From Brachypodium distachyon (lineage: Eukaryota > Streptophyta > Magnoliopsida > Poales > Poaceae), in contig NC_016134.3 in NCBI RefSeq assembly GCF_000005505.3, positions 43,005,150 to 43,069,149 of the forward strand: a DNA stretch of 64,000 bases, given 5' to 3'. Both the position numbers and the translations under genes were made by a program. A model generated the notes under the pieces. The model was not told the DNA's origin and made no database searches. It was given only the letters and a program-made list of their open reading frames with translations. This document shows, piece by piece, positions 33,779 to 45,588 of this stretch (positions are counted from its first letter, which is position 1; each line of letters opens with the position of its first letter).

Positions 33779-34710
33779 GGCCCAAGCTCTTGAGACGTTG
33801 GCCACGTGCTCACGTACTCTCGTGATGATCTGGTCGACCTAATTTAATTTGTTTGCAGAAAAATATATTAGCAGTGTACCTAGCAAGTTTCGACTGCCCG
33901 TCAGAGAAGACATATAACTGTTTTTTTAGTAGCGACCAAAAACTTCGAAAAAAATAACAATTTGCCATGTGAGTGTTTTACACGCAGAAAAACTCAAGTA
34001 TTGTGAAAAGATGATCAGACTATTAGTTGCTCAGTTGCTCTAAAGTACTTTTTTATTTAGTTTCTGAATAAAAGGGTTTCTCTCGCCTCTAATTTCATTT
34101 TGTATGGAACAGTATACTACTAGCAATTAAGGTTAAGACCGGAGTTGCATTAATCCAGTCGATCCAGTACATAGTGTTTGTGTGAAGCTTCACATTCCGA
34201 TTTCCGGAATGATAATTGAGCAATCGCATTTTCACGCCATATTTTGACCACGTTAGTCTATTCGATGCACTTATAAAGCTTAAAATTCATTCTTTGTTTG
34301 TTACTTCACGCGAGCGAACAACAATTCAGCAATTTTTAACTTTTTATCACCTCACATTCAGGAAGTAGATACAAGGAAGGGTAACGGATGATTTTACCAC
34401 TTTGCTCGCTTGCTCACTTGCCATTCTATATGAGCTGTTTTACGAAATGGAGGGAGTACTTCATTTGCACACTTTGGTGGTTGACCAATTAATATACAAA
34501 TTTGCGTTTTGTGACTACTAGGAAAAATTTATCAAAATAAAGGGAATGTCTATTTCTCAGTCACATAAGAAATAGTTATTTCTGTCAGCAATTGTAGCCA
34601 TCCATAGAAGTTTTTTTTATTCATTGGACCTACATTAATATTACACGAATCTCAATGATTGAATCAAAAAGTTGTTAGCATCGACTAAGAACCTAAGAAA
34701 TAGCAAAACC

Positions 34711-35061
34711 GTTTCAGAAAACCACACTTTTTGCGTTTAGATTTTCACAGAAGCACAATTATCGCTAATTGTCTCAGAGAACCACCAATCTTTTTGACAG
34801 TCGTGGCACGTCAAATGTGGGCCACAACTGTGTTTCTATGAAAACATTGACATAAAAAAGCATGTTTTTGTGTTCTGTGAAAGACTATGCGCATGCATGT
34901 TTGCATGCTATATATGTCACTTGACATTTGTACCACAACTGTCAGAAAACCTTTCAAATGGCTTAATCTGCCAATTTGGGCTCTTTCAGGCTCCTTAAGA
35001 TAATTAGTGATAATTGTGGGTCTTTGAAAACCTAAAAACAAAAGTGTGATTTTCTGAAATT
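34711..35061. mobile_element. MITE with about 60-bp inverted termini
   Basis: TTTCAGAAAACCACACTTTT at the left and AAAGTGTGATTTTCTGAAA at the right are complementary. The match extends inward to AATTATCGCTAATTG and GTGATAATTG. The interior is about 230 bp and non-coding. The long termini suggest a Mutator-like MITE. Confidence 0.7.
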
Positions 35062-35428
35062 TATTCTAAGAATAAACATGTCACAGTGGCTGATGTGACC
35101 GCAACCTTCCCACCAAGTATCGTTTTCCCACGGCCAATCGTTAGGGTGAAACTTGTTGCCTGAATGTTGGGTTAAATTTACTCAGGGCAAGTTTTGTGTT
35201 AGGTGCAAAAAAGACAAGTTTAGTGCTTAAACTTACTTCTTAGAGAACCAATATTTCTTTTTCTCAGGGCACACAAAAAAAAGTCTTCTGATAAATACGT
35301 ACAAGAACACATATACAGATTACGCGCATTATATGCTGGACTTTGTTTAAAATATTTTGACAATAATAAGTTTTTTATGGTTTTACTGTTCAACTTGGGA
35401 GTAGTATGCGCTCATGCACGGGATCCAT

Positions 35429-36150
35429 TTTTTTTTCGAAAAAAAAGGATATCATTGCAAACTCAAAGATGCTTACAATCGTTGGTCACCACAGCTTGAA
35501 TGCCATCAGGCACACTTCTAAGCCAACACGAAGTGTGGCGTTCTAAGCGTCCCAAAGAAGTTAAGTTATGACTAGCGCCGTTCTGATTGCGAGAAACTTT
35601 CAGAACTGTGATATCCCTAATTCCAGTCAAATGACGACGAATTTCCAACACACTGTGAACATACCGGGATCTGTTCTCTCCGTGGTCCTTCATGAGGGCA
35701 ATTGCCTCAGAACAGTCGGATTCCATTGCAATTGGGAGGTCAGACCATTGCTGAGCAAGCGACAGTCCTTCCTCACAGGCTGCGAGCTCAGCCCCTGACG
35801 GATCATTGCACCAAGGCAGGAAACGACAAGCTGCAAAGATAACTTGGCCCAAATGATTCCGCAGAATCATGCCTGCACCAGCACTACCATCTTCATGCCT
35901 AAAGGAACCGTCCACATTTAACTTTACCTTGCCAGGATCTGGGGGACGCCACGGTTCCGGGTCAGAGGCCTGGACACACGGCTCCTTCAGTTTCCTCCTA
36001 TTCCCACTGCTAACAACCGGCTGTTTGCCCTTTATGATATCTTCAGTTGAGGAGGTCTGAATAGAGATTAAGGACTGGATGTAGCTGCATAAGAACCGGC
36101 ATGATCCCTCAACGGGCGACCGAGGTTTCTCATGGGTCATTTCATTAATT
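35429..36150 (-). mobile_element. 5'-truncated LINE fragment with RNase H domain
   Basis: A T run at 35,429 marks the poly(A) tail of a minus-strand element. The minus frame at 35463-36140 (225 codons) holds an RNase H fold of plant LINE type. KLNVDGSF carries the first catalytic Asp, then GAGMILRNHLG, AELAACEEGL with the Glu, and MESDCSEAI with the next Asp. The final motif is altered (ASHNLTSLGR where family members usually have A-N-x-x-A-D/R). No reverse transcriptase is present. It lies in the body of the PHAS locus at 36,533, in the same orientation. Confidence 0.8.
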
Positions 36151-36289
36151 ATTTATACAGCCATACATTGTTGATCTTCGTTTGAAGCTTCCAACTCGTC
36201 CAGCATTATCTATGCATGTTCTGATTGTTCCTTTCTGATTTGTGAACTGCGATTGCGCATGATCTGTGCCGAAGATGCAAGAAGGATTC

Positions 36290-36665
36290 TGGTCACTTCA
36301 GGTTTTACTGTTCAACAAGAACAAATGTAGCCGCTGTGTTCAAGTTTTTCGCACATACTGAGTCCGCACCCCAAACTCTGAACACTGGCTTGAAGTACTT
36401 CGGAGCAACGCCCCTGCACTCCAAAGACGATATCATCTCCGGATTCAACGCAATGATGTTTCCATTGGCCGGAGGGAACTGATTGCTAACCAAAACATCG
36501 GGTTGATGCCTTGCAACACCCATGTGTGTAACTTCTCGGTGCCTCCCAATCCCACCACACATGTATACTTGTTGTATACATTGCCTGCCTAAAAGAAACA
36601 GTTGAGGAAGAAGTGACGTCGAGCAAATCTAAAGAGAAAATGACAGTGTTTGCTCGCTTTAAATA
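36290..36665 (-). ncRNA. Putative 21-PHAS locus (target at 36533-36554)
   Basis: TTCTCGGTGCCTCCCAATCC begins at 36533, one of the best matches. The minus-strand TATTTAAA box lies at 36658-36665, 104 bp upstream, in the GCTCG(C/T)TTTAAATA context of the second promoter type. The predicted cut is between 36542 and 36543; the LINE fragment starts about 390 bp further along. Confidence 0.7.
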
Positions 36666-37040
36666 CGGTTGACAAAAGAATGCTCGCTCTAGGCGAGGCC
36701 TGTGCAGTGCTTTAAAGGCAAAGAAAAGTGAACCACTGTGCTTGCCAAAAGAAAAAAGGGTCTGAAATGTTTTTCAACTATATTAATTATGGCACACCGT
36801 GAAAAATGGAAAATGGGCTGCGCTCCAACCCTTCCTGCGAAATAGGCACTCCCAGGATCTGTGGAGGGGTGTGCGAAAGAGGAACTCAGTGGAAGATTGT
36901 TGGAACCAAGTTCACGTGACGAGTTGACGGGCTGAAAGACGTCGGACCTTCGGTTAGCCTTTACCACCACAAGACACAAGTCACAACTGCAACATGTCAA
37001 GAGGTGAGCGAGTTCGTCAGAAAAGGCTCTCGTAGGAGAA

Positions 37041-38315
37041 TTTTTTTTTTTTAAGGGCCAGCAGGTGGAGCTGCTGCTTCATTAAAGGAGGAGAACGACA
37101 GTACAAATACAGGTTAGCTCGAGCAGAGCATTACCAAGGAACAAAAGAAGAACAAAAAGAAAATAAAAACAGGAACAAAGCAGAGAAAAGCCTAATCTCG
37201 CGACATGGGAAACCTTCTTCTTGAGCTGGACCATAGGGTGATGGCGTCCAAGATACGTCGCACGAGCTGTCCAGCCCAGAGTTCAACCTCCCGGAAGATA
37301 CGTCGGCTGCGCTCGAGCCAGATTTCCCAGAGTGTAAGGAGGGCCATCGTCTTTAGCCAATGGCGGCCATGCCCAGCAATCGAGAGGCCCTGGAACCAGT
37401 CGAACGGCGTCGCGGGGAGCCGCCAGGCGCCTGGACGGAAGGATGGAGCTGCCATCTTGATCCCGATCTCATCCCAGATGTGGCGGGCTCAAGGGCAGTC
37501 ACAGCAGAGGTGATCCAAGGTTTTCAGATTGCGCCGGCAAAGCTGGCAGAAATAGGAATTGGGCCAGCCTCGACAGAGGAGAACATCGGCAGTGAGCAAG
37601 CGCCGCTTCTCCAAGAGCCAGAGGAAGAACTTACACTTAGCTGGGGCCTTGATGGACCAGATGCTCGACCGCAGGTTGGACCGAGTTGCGCCGGAGAACT
37701 GCAGCAGGTATGCCGAGGTGGCCGAGTATGTCCCAGCAGCGGAGAAGCGCCATCTGAAGCCGTCGCTGCCCGTGCGCAAGGTGACGGCGGCAGCGCGTCC
37801 CCATAGCTCGACAAATTCATGCAAGTTCTGGGCATTGACACGCCCCCGAAGGTCTTGGATCCAGCGCCCGTCGCGGAGGGCATCGGCTAGGGTTCTGTTC
37901 TTTCGGATGGAGCAGCTGAAGAGGGACGGCATGGCGACGCGGGGGGCATCCCCAGCCAGCTACCATTCCAAAAGGAGATGGCCGTTCCATCCGCAACCGT
38001 CGCCGTGGTGGCCACAGCGAACAGGTCGCGATCGACGTCGGAGCAAGGCATAGGCAGTCCGGTCCAGGGTTTGCTAGGGCAGGTACGCTCAAACCACAAC
38101 CATCGGAGACGAAGGGCCCGGCCGAAGAGGTTAAGGTCAAGCACGCCCAGCCCCCCGAGCTCCCTGGGCCGGCAAACCGCCCTCCACGCCACCTTGCATT
38201 GCCCGCCCGTCGCAGCCGGTTTCCCAGCCATAGCCTGCCACGTCTAAGCTTGTCGCAGTCTTTAATGAACCAAGCAGGGAGCTGGTGCACCGTCATGGTG
38301 TAGGTGAGCCTGGCC
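37041..38315 (-). mobile_element. 5'-truncated LINE with 16-bp target duplication
   Basis: Flanks GGCTCTCGTAGGAGAA (37025-37040) and GGCTCTCATAGGAGAA (38316-38331) are the target duplication. A T run at the left is the tail. Minus-strand frames cover the C-terminal end of the reverse transcriptase (ELGGLGVLDLNLFGRALRL) and the zinc-finger RVT domain (FKLW-like SIKAPAKCKFFLWLL, then CQLCRRNLKTLDHLCCDC). The last part is LLTLWEIWLERSRRIF. Frameshifts separate these blocks and the endonuclease and most RT are absent. Confidence 0.9.
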
Positions 38316-38445
38316 GGCTCTCATAGGAGAAATTAGTTCGAAGACATATTGGTATTTCTGACACCTCCCAAGCCCACAAGAGTACGGCGAGAGACCCAAC
38401 AGCATACATAAGCGTGCTCCCTTCTCCTCCTAGTTATATTATATA
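38112..38445 (-). ncRNA. Putative 21-PHAS locus (target at 38355-38376) with LINE in its body
   Basis: TTTCTGACACCTCCCAAGCC begins at 38355. A minus-strand TATATAA box is at 38439-38445, 63 bp upstream, the shortest spacing seen. The predicted cut is between 38364 and 38365. The LINE begins at 38315, so from the third register onward phasiRNAs would be LINE sequence in the LINE sense orientation. Confidence 0.6.
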
Positions 38446-38449
38446 CTGT

Positions 38450-39035
38450 ACACACGTGGCATGAAAGAATAGGAAAGTAGGAAACTATATGCAAGGGAGT
38501 TGGAGGCCGTACAGTCGCTCGAGGTTATGTATCCGCCAGTGTTTGTAGATTGTCGTAACTTGTATACCTGTCTAAAAACACGGACCGTTTTTTTCACCGT
38601 CGTCTGTCAAATTTTCCATAAAATTTGTGGGCTCTCAGAATTGCATGTATATTAGGCTTATTTAGCCACATGCACCGAATCTATCTATATATATTCCATA
38701 AAATTTCTGGGCCCCCAGAATTGCATGTATATTAGGCCTACTAAGCCGGCTAGCCCATTACCTGCACCGAATCTATCTATATCTATATCTATACCAATGT
38801 AAAAAATACTGACCGTTCCACCTTTTTTCCTCCTTTTTTTTCGTCAAGCCCCCGAGACCCACCTCGTCCGCCCGCACGCAAACTACTCCTTCGTCCGCTC
38901 CAGACGGCCAAGCTACCCTCTCCTGGCGCAGCCCAATAGGAGACCCTTCCTAATCCAACAAAAATATTTTCCCTGACACGGCGGAGGAAACACAATTAAA
39001 AACCCAAAGATCTCTCTTCATACTTTCGACCTTAC
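38450..39035. other. Intergenic, no gene seen
   Basis: It contains a local duplication (ATTCCATAAAATTT...TGTATATTAGGC, at about 38,615 and 38,692) and short ATCTAT repeats near 38,770. Confidence 0.4.
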
Positions 39036-39039
39036 TCTC

Positions 39040-39560
39040 CTGCTTTGGTGATGCTCGTTATCTGTAGGTGCAACGGCAGATTGATCCTGCGATGCAGCAT
39101 ATGGTCCAGCATGCGGTGCCTCCTTCCATCCGAGAGCCCATGGCTCTGACATGCAGGCTCCATCTTGTCATACACCGTCTAATTCCAGAGAAAACAGGGG
39201 AACAATCTCGTTCTCTCAGCCCTCGTCCCCGCCGTGTTGATCTGAGCCACTCTGACTCAGTTCGCATCCCACTGGTTCCTTTCGGACTGAGCTCGTCTCT
39301 GACTAGGTTAGACCCTCACAGCACTAAGACAGGCAGAGCTGAGAGACTCTTAGTTGTTCAAGTAGCTAGCCGGGGAGGCACCCCCCGCAACCTGTAAACA
39401 CTCTTAAATCAATCGAATCCAAGCACAAAAGTAGGGCGTAGGGTATTACACCTCCGGGTGGCCCGAACTGGGTAAACTCCTCAGTGTCACACTTCGTGCC
39501 TTCGCCACGTCGGGGATCACTCGGGAGCCGTTACGACAACGCGCGTTAAGACGGTTCAGC
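39040..39560. mobile_element. Probable Gypsy LTR-retrotransposon fragment
   Basis: GTAGGGTATTACACCTCCGG followed by GTGGCCCGAACTGGGTAAA, and a CTCAGCCCTCGTC-type upstream region, resemble the edges of grass Gypsy elements. No partner LTR was identified in the window. Confidence 0.45.
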
Positions 39561-39564
39561 CATG

Positions 39565-40620
39565 ATTATGGGGGATGATTGAGGAGGGGAAAGGAAGGGA
39601 AGGGCCATGGGATACGGTTCAGAGCACCTGGACGGGTCACGGGCCGAGGAGGCATCGTCGAGGGCGGAGATTGCGGCGGCCGGCACGTGTGTGTGTGTGT
39701 GTTGCTTTTGGCACGAGGAGGAAGACATGCACGGGCGCTCGTCCGAGCATGGGCTGGACGCTCTCGAGGAAGCTGACCCAAGAGAGAGAACGGGTGTGAG
39801 AACGGGTGTGGCCCAAGAGAAAGAAAAAGAACTAAAAGTGGCTTGCCTAGACCGTGGCAACGCACGGACATTCTGGTAGTAAAGCATAAAACTACAATTT
39901 TCAGAAAATCTTCTCACGGAGCCCACTCTTTTGCTAATTTGTGTGAAAAACAACAGTTTTACCGGGATCCCTCCCCGACGCCTAAGCGCGCGGGGCGGTT
40001 GATTTGACACGCTAAAAATCTGGCGTGGGGCCCACTTCTTCCTAATCTCTCCTCTTTCTTTCCTTATCTCCTTCTTCCTCGTTCTTTTCTCCTCCCGACT
40101 CCCGACGTTTCTCCTCCTTCGCTCCTACTCCCGAGCGGCAGCGGCGGCGAACCGAAGCCGGCGGCGCCGCGGCCGGCCGCGGCGCAGGTGAGTCAAGTCC
40201 AAGCCGGATACGGCGACGACGGCGAGGGCGAGACCGAGCCGCAGCGGAGGCAACGCGGCGTGCAGCTAGGCGACGGCGGAGGCGAGGAGGTGATGGAGGA
40301 AAGAGGCAAGCCCAAGGAACTTAACTTAGGGTGAGGGGGGGTGGGGGTGGCCGGCGCCGGAGAAGATGAAGTCATTCCCGGGCTTAGAGGGGTGGCTGGG
40401 GCGGCGGCGGACCGGCGGTGGTGGCGGCGGGAGCAGGGCGGGGCGGCGAGGCCACGCGGCGGGGCCTCCTTTCTACGGGGCCTTTGGCATCCTCCGGCGG
40501 CAGCGAGGAGGAGGAAGGGGGGAGCTTGGTGGTGGCGATACCCACCCCGCGCGCTGCCACCAAGCTCGGAGGGAGTATATCAATTCCTGAAAATCATGTT
40601 AAAGTAAATTGAAACAACAA
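39565..40620. other. GC-rich unassigned stretch
   Basis: ORFs of 60-154 codons occur on both strands, rich in Gly/Arg on plus and Pro/Ser on minus. There is no recognised domain and no spliced model I can support. A (GT)n tract sits at 39,690. Confidence 0.35.
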
Positions 40621-40643
40621 ATTGTACAAGGGAATCCTCGATT

Positions 40644-41120
40644 CATCCCACATTCACTTATTATTGTGCACTAAACTACAAAAGCTCTTATAGCTAACCA
40701 AGAGACATAAACATCGAAGAACATAGATTTGGAGAAGATGACATTGACGAGTTGTGTGTTGGGACGATAAGACTATCGATTGGTGGCGGACGGCTGGTCC
40801 AGCCGTTCCCTGTTCCCGTGCTGGCGATGTCCAGTCCAGGTCAAGCCCTAGCGCGCGGGCGGCAAGCCTGCGGCGGCGGCCCCAGTCGGTGCGGTGTCTC
40901 TCTGACTCTCTCAGAGCCACGCTGCAACCAACCTCTCTGCGTGCGTGCGTTTTTCTTTGGCCTGGGCCATGGATCTCTCTGTCCGCAGGCCAAATCGATG
41001 GCTGCGCCCCGGGCTGAAGCCCAAATCTTCACTGCTATAGGCAAAAAAGAAATGCTACGACCCAGGCCATGCTCCGGGTTGCCTGAGGCCCAGCTCCTCC
41101 TGGTGCGCTTTTAAATGGAG
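40644..41120. repeat. Dispersed 0.5-kb repeat, copy 1
   Basis: Matches 57,877-58,440 in the same orientation. Both copies start CATCCCACATTCACTT and share TGCGCCCCGGGCTGAA, CCCAAATCTTCACTG and CTGGTGCG/TTGGTGCG near their ends. Function is unknown. The minus-strand ORFs do not agree between copies, so coding is unlikely. Confidence 0.75.
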
Positions 41121-41502
41121 GCATGAACGGCCATTTGTACAACCCCCACGTCGTTGTTGCCTCTGAGAAACGAGATCAGACCATATGGGTAAACAAACCT
41201 TTTTTTTTCCCCATTATGCTATCTTAATAAAATTTACAGAGCTCCCGTCAGTTCCATTTAAAAATACTGTGTACGCTTTATGCCCGTATCTCATTGGAGA
41301 CTTACCTAGCTAATCTGAAATGAGAAAGAAAACGCTGGTTATGTCTCTGAGAAACGAGACCAGACCTCAACTGAAACTGCAAAATCTATACATGTACTCC
41401 CCCGACTTTTGTATGCAAACTGATTTTTTCTATACATTTATCACATACATAGAGATGTACATAAAAAAAGAACAAAAATATAGTCCATGCAAACATTGCA
41501 TT

Positions 41503-44271
41503 CACTACTACAGAAACTGCCTTCAGTGGCGGTTAGAAATAGGGGTTGGTGGCGGGCATACAACCCGCCACCAACCACGCGTCACTGGTGGTGTGAGCAA
41601 CAATGGCGGGTGAAATCACCGCCACCGGAGCTACCTCTGCTGCTGGCGGGTCGAAATGACCGCCACTGGTAACCATTTTGCAATTTAAAAAAAATGGCAG
41701 GCCACGGCCTGCCCTCAGTTGCCGGGATGCAAAAATACAACAAATCGCAGGCCGGAACACATGAAAATCCGAGAAAATGAAATTACACATTTTGTCGCCT
41801 GTTAAATGAATCAATAGTTCAACACATACAACACATGGAACCAAATCGAGTTACAACACACATAACCAAATCGAGTTACAACAAACAGAAACTAAACTCG
41901 ATTTAACAATCACAAACACATCTCTCTGGATCTTGATGTGCAGCACGGAGAAGACCTACATCTGCAGCACGGAGAAGAGGACATAACTACATCAGCACGG
42001 AGAGATCGCGAGGGAAATAGAGATGGTGAGAGTTAGAGAGAGGGAGAGAGCAGTGAGAGAAGACGGAGAGAGAGGGAGAAAGCAGTGAGAGAAGACGGAG
42101 AGAGAGGGAGAGAGCAGTGAGAGCACTTACCTCGCATGGGCCGTTGCCGTCGCTGTGCCGGAGATCAAGGGACCCGCACGGGGTCACGGCCGCATCTCTG
42201 CCGGTGCTGCCTGCTACTGGAGCCCCGTTGTTGCCTCTCCAGTCCGGCCGCTGCTGCCTGCTATGAGGAGGAGGAAGAGGGAAGGGAGGGTGCTAAGCGC
42301 TGGGGAAGAGGTCGGGAAGGAGGAGATCGGCTTGGATCTGGAGAGGGAGGGAGGGAGGCGGCTGGGATCTGGAGAGGGAGAGGAGAGGAAGAGGCTGAGA
42401 TCTGGAGAAGGAGAGGAGAGGAGGAGGAGGTCGTGGGGGAGAAGAGGGCTAGTGGAGGAGGGACTCGGTGAAAGGGGACGGACGGAGTCACGGGTACGCC
42501 AGCTCATCGATCCACTGCGCCTAGCCTCAGCCAATCAGGGATGAGCATCCGACTTCATCTGGATTGGCTTTTTTTTGCTTTCTATCTCCAGTGGCAGGTT
42601 TTATTGCAAAACCGCCATTGGAGGTTTATAAATTTGTTAAAAAAATATTTTTTAGTACAATATACTTGTGTTTTGGATTACACTATGTTGGGTTATAAGT
42701 TTATGAATCTATTACATTCTGTGTAAAAATTGGGTGCCATTTTGAGCCATATTACTTGTAGTTGCTTCACAAAATATCTCATGTTTTGTGTTTAGAAATT
42801 GAAAAACATTTTTAAAAACTAAAAATTTGTAAGCTCTTTGGCAATATTGTTTGGCATGCAAAGACACACATGTGTGCAAAAATTGGATTCATTATCACGA
42901 ACTATGATATAGAAATGGCTGTGCGTTTGGTCATTTGGCTTAAAACTCATAGTCAATTTTGTGAAAGATTTTTTTGAACATTTGTCAAAATACAAATTTA
43001 TCATTTCTCATGGCAACTAATAAACATAGAAGGACTCCATGCCAAAGAATTGACTTTTTTTTGACAATTTTTTCATATTATTCGCATTTTCGCAAGATGG
43101 GGTGAAAATTGTCGGCACATCTTTCCATAGAAAGATATTGGATATTTCAACACCCTATATGAATCTTACATAATACTTACTTGGGTACCTTAAAATGATT
43201 TTTTGAATTTTTTAGGAACAAACTATCACACACTTGTAGTTCAAATTTGAATTACTTTTGGGAAATCGCTAGAAATTCATTTAAATGGAGAAAAGTATCA
43301 ATATTAGCTAGAAAATTCAAAGCCTTTTGGACACAAACATTTAAATATGTTCTAGTTTGTGTGAAAATTGTATAGGTTCCATTTTGAACCATAAAAATAG
43401 TACTTGCTTCACTAACTATTTTATTTTTTGCATTGAAAAAGCTAGAAAATGCAAAGCCTTTGGACACAGACATTTAAATATGTTCTAGTTTGTGTGAAAA
43501 TTGTATAGGTTCCATTTTGAACCATAAAAATAGTACTTGCTTCACTAACTATTTCATTATTTGCATTGAAAAGGCTAGAAAATGCAAAGCCTTTGGACAC
43601 AGACATTTAAATATGTTCTAGTTTGTGTGAAAATTCTATAGGTTCCATTTTGAACCATAAAAATAGTACTTGCTTCACTAACTATTTCATTTTTTGCATT
43701 GAAAAAGCTAGAAAATGCAAAGCCTTTGGACACAGACATTTAAATATGTTCTAGTTTGTGTGAAAATTGTATAGGTTCCATTTTGAACCATAAAAATAGT
43801 ACTTGCTTCACTAACTATTTCATTTTTTGCATTGAAAAAATGGAAAATCATATTTTATGAGAAAGACCTTGTATTCCAACATGTTAATCAATAAAAATGA
43901 AGACTTAAGCAAAAAGAATCACATCATTTCGATTTTTTTTGAATTAATTATGATTTTTGCAAGTTTCACCGGTCTCAGGGGGTCACCAGTGGCGGGTTTG
44001 AGATTAGAACTTCACCAGAGGCGGGTTTGAGATTAGAACTGCCACCGGTAGGCGGGGGGGTCACCAGTGGCTGTTCTAAGAGGTCACCAGTGGCTGTCCT
44101 AATGACCGCCACCGGTGCTCGAGCACCAGTGGCGGTGATATTTTGAAACGGGAATCACCGCCACTGGTACTGTTCGTGGATGTCCCGAACGGCCTCCAGT
44201 GGCGGTGATTTTTTGGGCCCATTTTAACCGCCACTGGAGGGGGTCCATGAAAGGGGTATTTTGTAGTAGTG
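41503..44271. mobile_element. Non-autonomous CACTA (En/Spm-type) element
   Basis: Starts CACTACTACAGAAACTGCC and ends TATTTTGTAGTAGTG. The 3-bp target duplication ATT is at 41500-41502 and 44272-44274. Subterminal CCAGTGGCGG words in both orientations crowd both ends, as transposase-binding repeats do in CACTA elements. The 2.77-kb interior has no transposase. It holds a purine-rich tandem repeat (about 42,034-42,122), a GC-rich segment with overlapping low-complexity ORFs (42,136-42,544) and a 133-bp tandem array. Confidence 0.95.
43308..43841. repeat. Four-copy 133-bp tandem array inside the CACTA element
   Basis: Units begin CTAGAAAATGCAAAGCC (first copy CTAGAAAATTCAAAGCC) at 43308, 43442, 43575 and 43708. 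Each ends TTTGCATTGAAAAA. Copies differ by a few bases. Confidence 0.95.
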
Positions 44272-44522
44272 ATTGCATTGCATGTGGCTGCAGAAAAGAG
44301 CAGGGACACATCCGGTTGACACATACATGAGGATGAGCGCAACTAAGTACTGCTTCACCAAAACTATTCACTCACAAGAACACAAGAACTTCGGACAATA
44401 ATTCATAGGGTATGTAAAAAAGCTATAAATCGTGTGGTATAGTTGGGTGCACTTCTGTAATTAATCGGGAGCATGTGGTTTATTCACAGAAGTAATTTAG
44501 AAGCTCTAAAAAAAATTCACAA

Positions 44523-44907
44523 GTGATTTTTCATAGTTGTGTGATGAACGCTGAAAGAGATAAAATGGACATATAATGGGTCGTTGGGTGGTTGAAAAAT
44601 ATGGGTTGCTTATTTTGCTAGATGGATCCCACTACTAAATATTTTTTGACAGCACCACATGGAAACGAAGACACACAAATAGCACCGGCCGGTAACAAAT
44701 TTCGCTTTGGCACACTACTCGTGTCTTTGCAGGCGTAGATGCCTAGCGACACCTGCATGTGTTACTTCTCGATACGTCCCAATCCTACTACGGCAATAAA
44801 CACCCATGGCTAGTAACTTTAAAAACAACGACGATCCGTTTGTAGTTTGTACTGTGCAGACAAGCTAGGAAAAGCAAACAAGGAAACCTTCCTTCTCGTT
44901 TTAAATA
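44523..44907 (-). ncRNA. Putative 21-PHAS locus (target at 44766-44787)
   Basis: TTCTCGATACGTCCCAATCC begins at 44766. The minus-strand TATTTAAA box at 44900-44907 is 113 bp upstream, in the CTCGTTTTAAATA context. The predicted cut is between 44775 and 44776. The CACTA element begins about 500 bp further along the transcript. Confidence 0.7.
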
Positions 44908-45189
44908 GACGTCCATGAATTCATTTAATTCAATCGTGCATCCCTCGGTATAATGCACACTTTAAATTACTCCCTCGGTCCCTCCGATCCCAAAAATAAC
45001 GACAACAATTTAGAATCGGTAGAAGTACAAAACTGTCTTTTTCAAAAATAAAAATAAATTACAAAGTTGTACGGAGTACTAGATTCTAAAAAATATCCGG
45101 ATGCTAAAAAGTATGCACCATTTGGTCCGGGTTGTCAGAAACACCATTAAGCCGCCTAATAGATTAGGGTTTTTTGAGACTTCTTACCA

Positions 45190-45287
45190 CAAGAGTTGTG
45201 GTTTTGTGAGACTGTTAGCAACAACTATGGTTTTGTCCCAAGAGTTGTGGTTTTGTGAGACTGTTAGCAACAACTGTAGTTTTGTGA
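45190..45287. repeat. 49-bp tandem duplication
   Basis: AAGAGTTGTGGTTTTGTGAG starts at 45191 and again at 45240, with two differences per unit near the end. Adjacent sequence (TGTGATTCTGTGAAAT) resembles the termini of the MITE at 34.7 kb. Confidence 0.8.
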
Positions 45288-45588
45288 GACCACTGCCACA
45301 AAAAGTGTGATTCTGTGAAATTTTCTCGGTTTATATTGCCAAGCTACCATAGCTATGACATGGATATCCTTCCTTCGGCATATACATTTTCACACAAAGA
45401 TGACGTACATAATCAAAGAAATACTGCAGTTGAATCTAATATTAGCCGTGCATACAACTCAACACGGATCGACGAATAACACATGAGCAAACAACCGACA
45501 GATATACGTATCGGGCTGCAATCATTATCTTTTATTGGACATCAGATCACAATGTGATGGATGGACGAAATTCCACACAAGTCACGGA

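Noticed and set aside
37360..37806. 148-codon plus-strand ORF, and the overlapping 164-codon ORF to 38,053
   Set aside because: Both are antisense to the LINE zinc-finger/RT frames, which explain the open reading.
42136..42544. Overlapping plus and minus ORFs of 76-129 codons inside the CACTA element
   Set aside because: Arg/Glu/Gly or Pro/Ser low-complexity composition over purine-rich DNA in several frames at once. No transposase motif.
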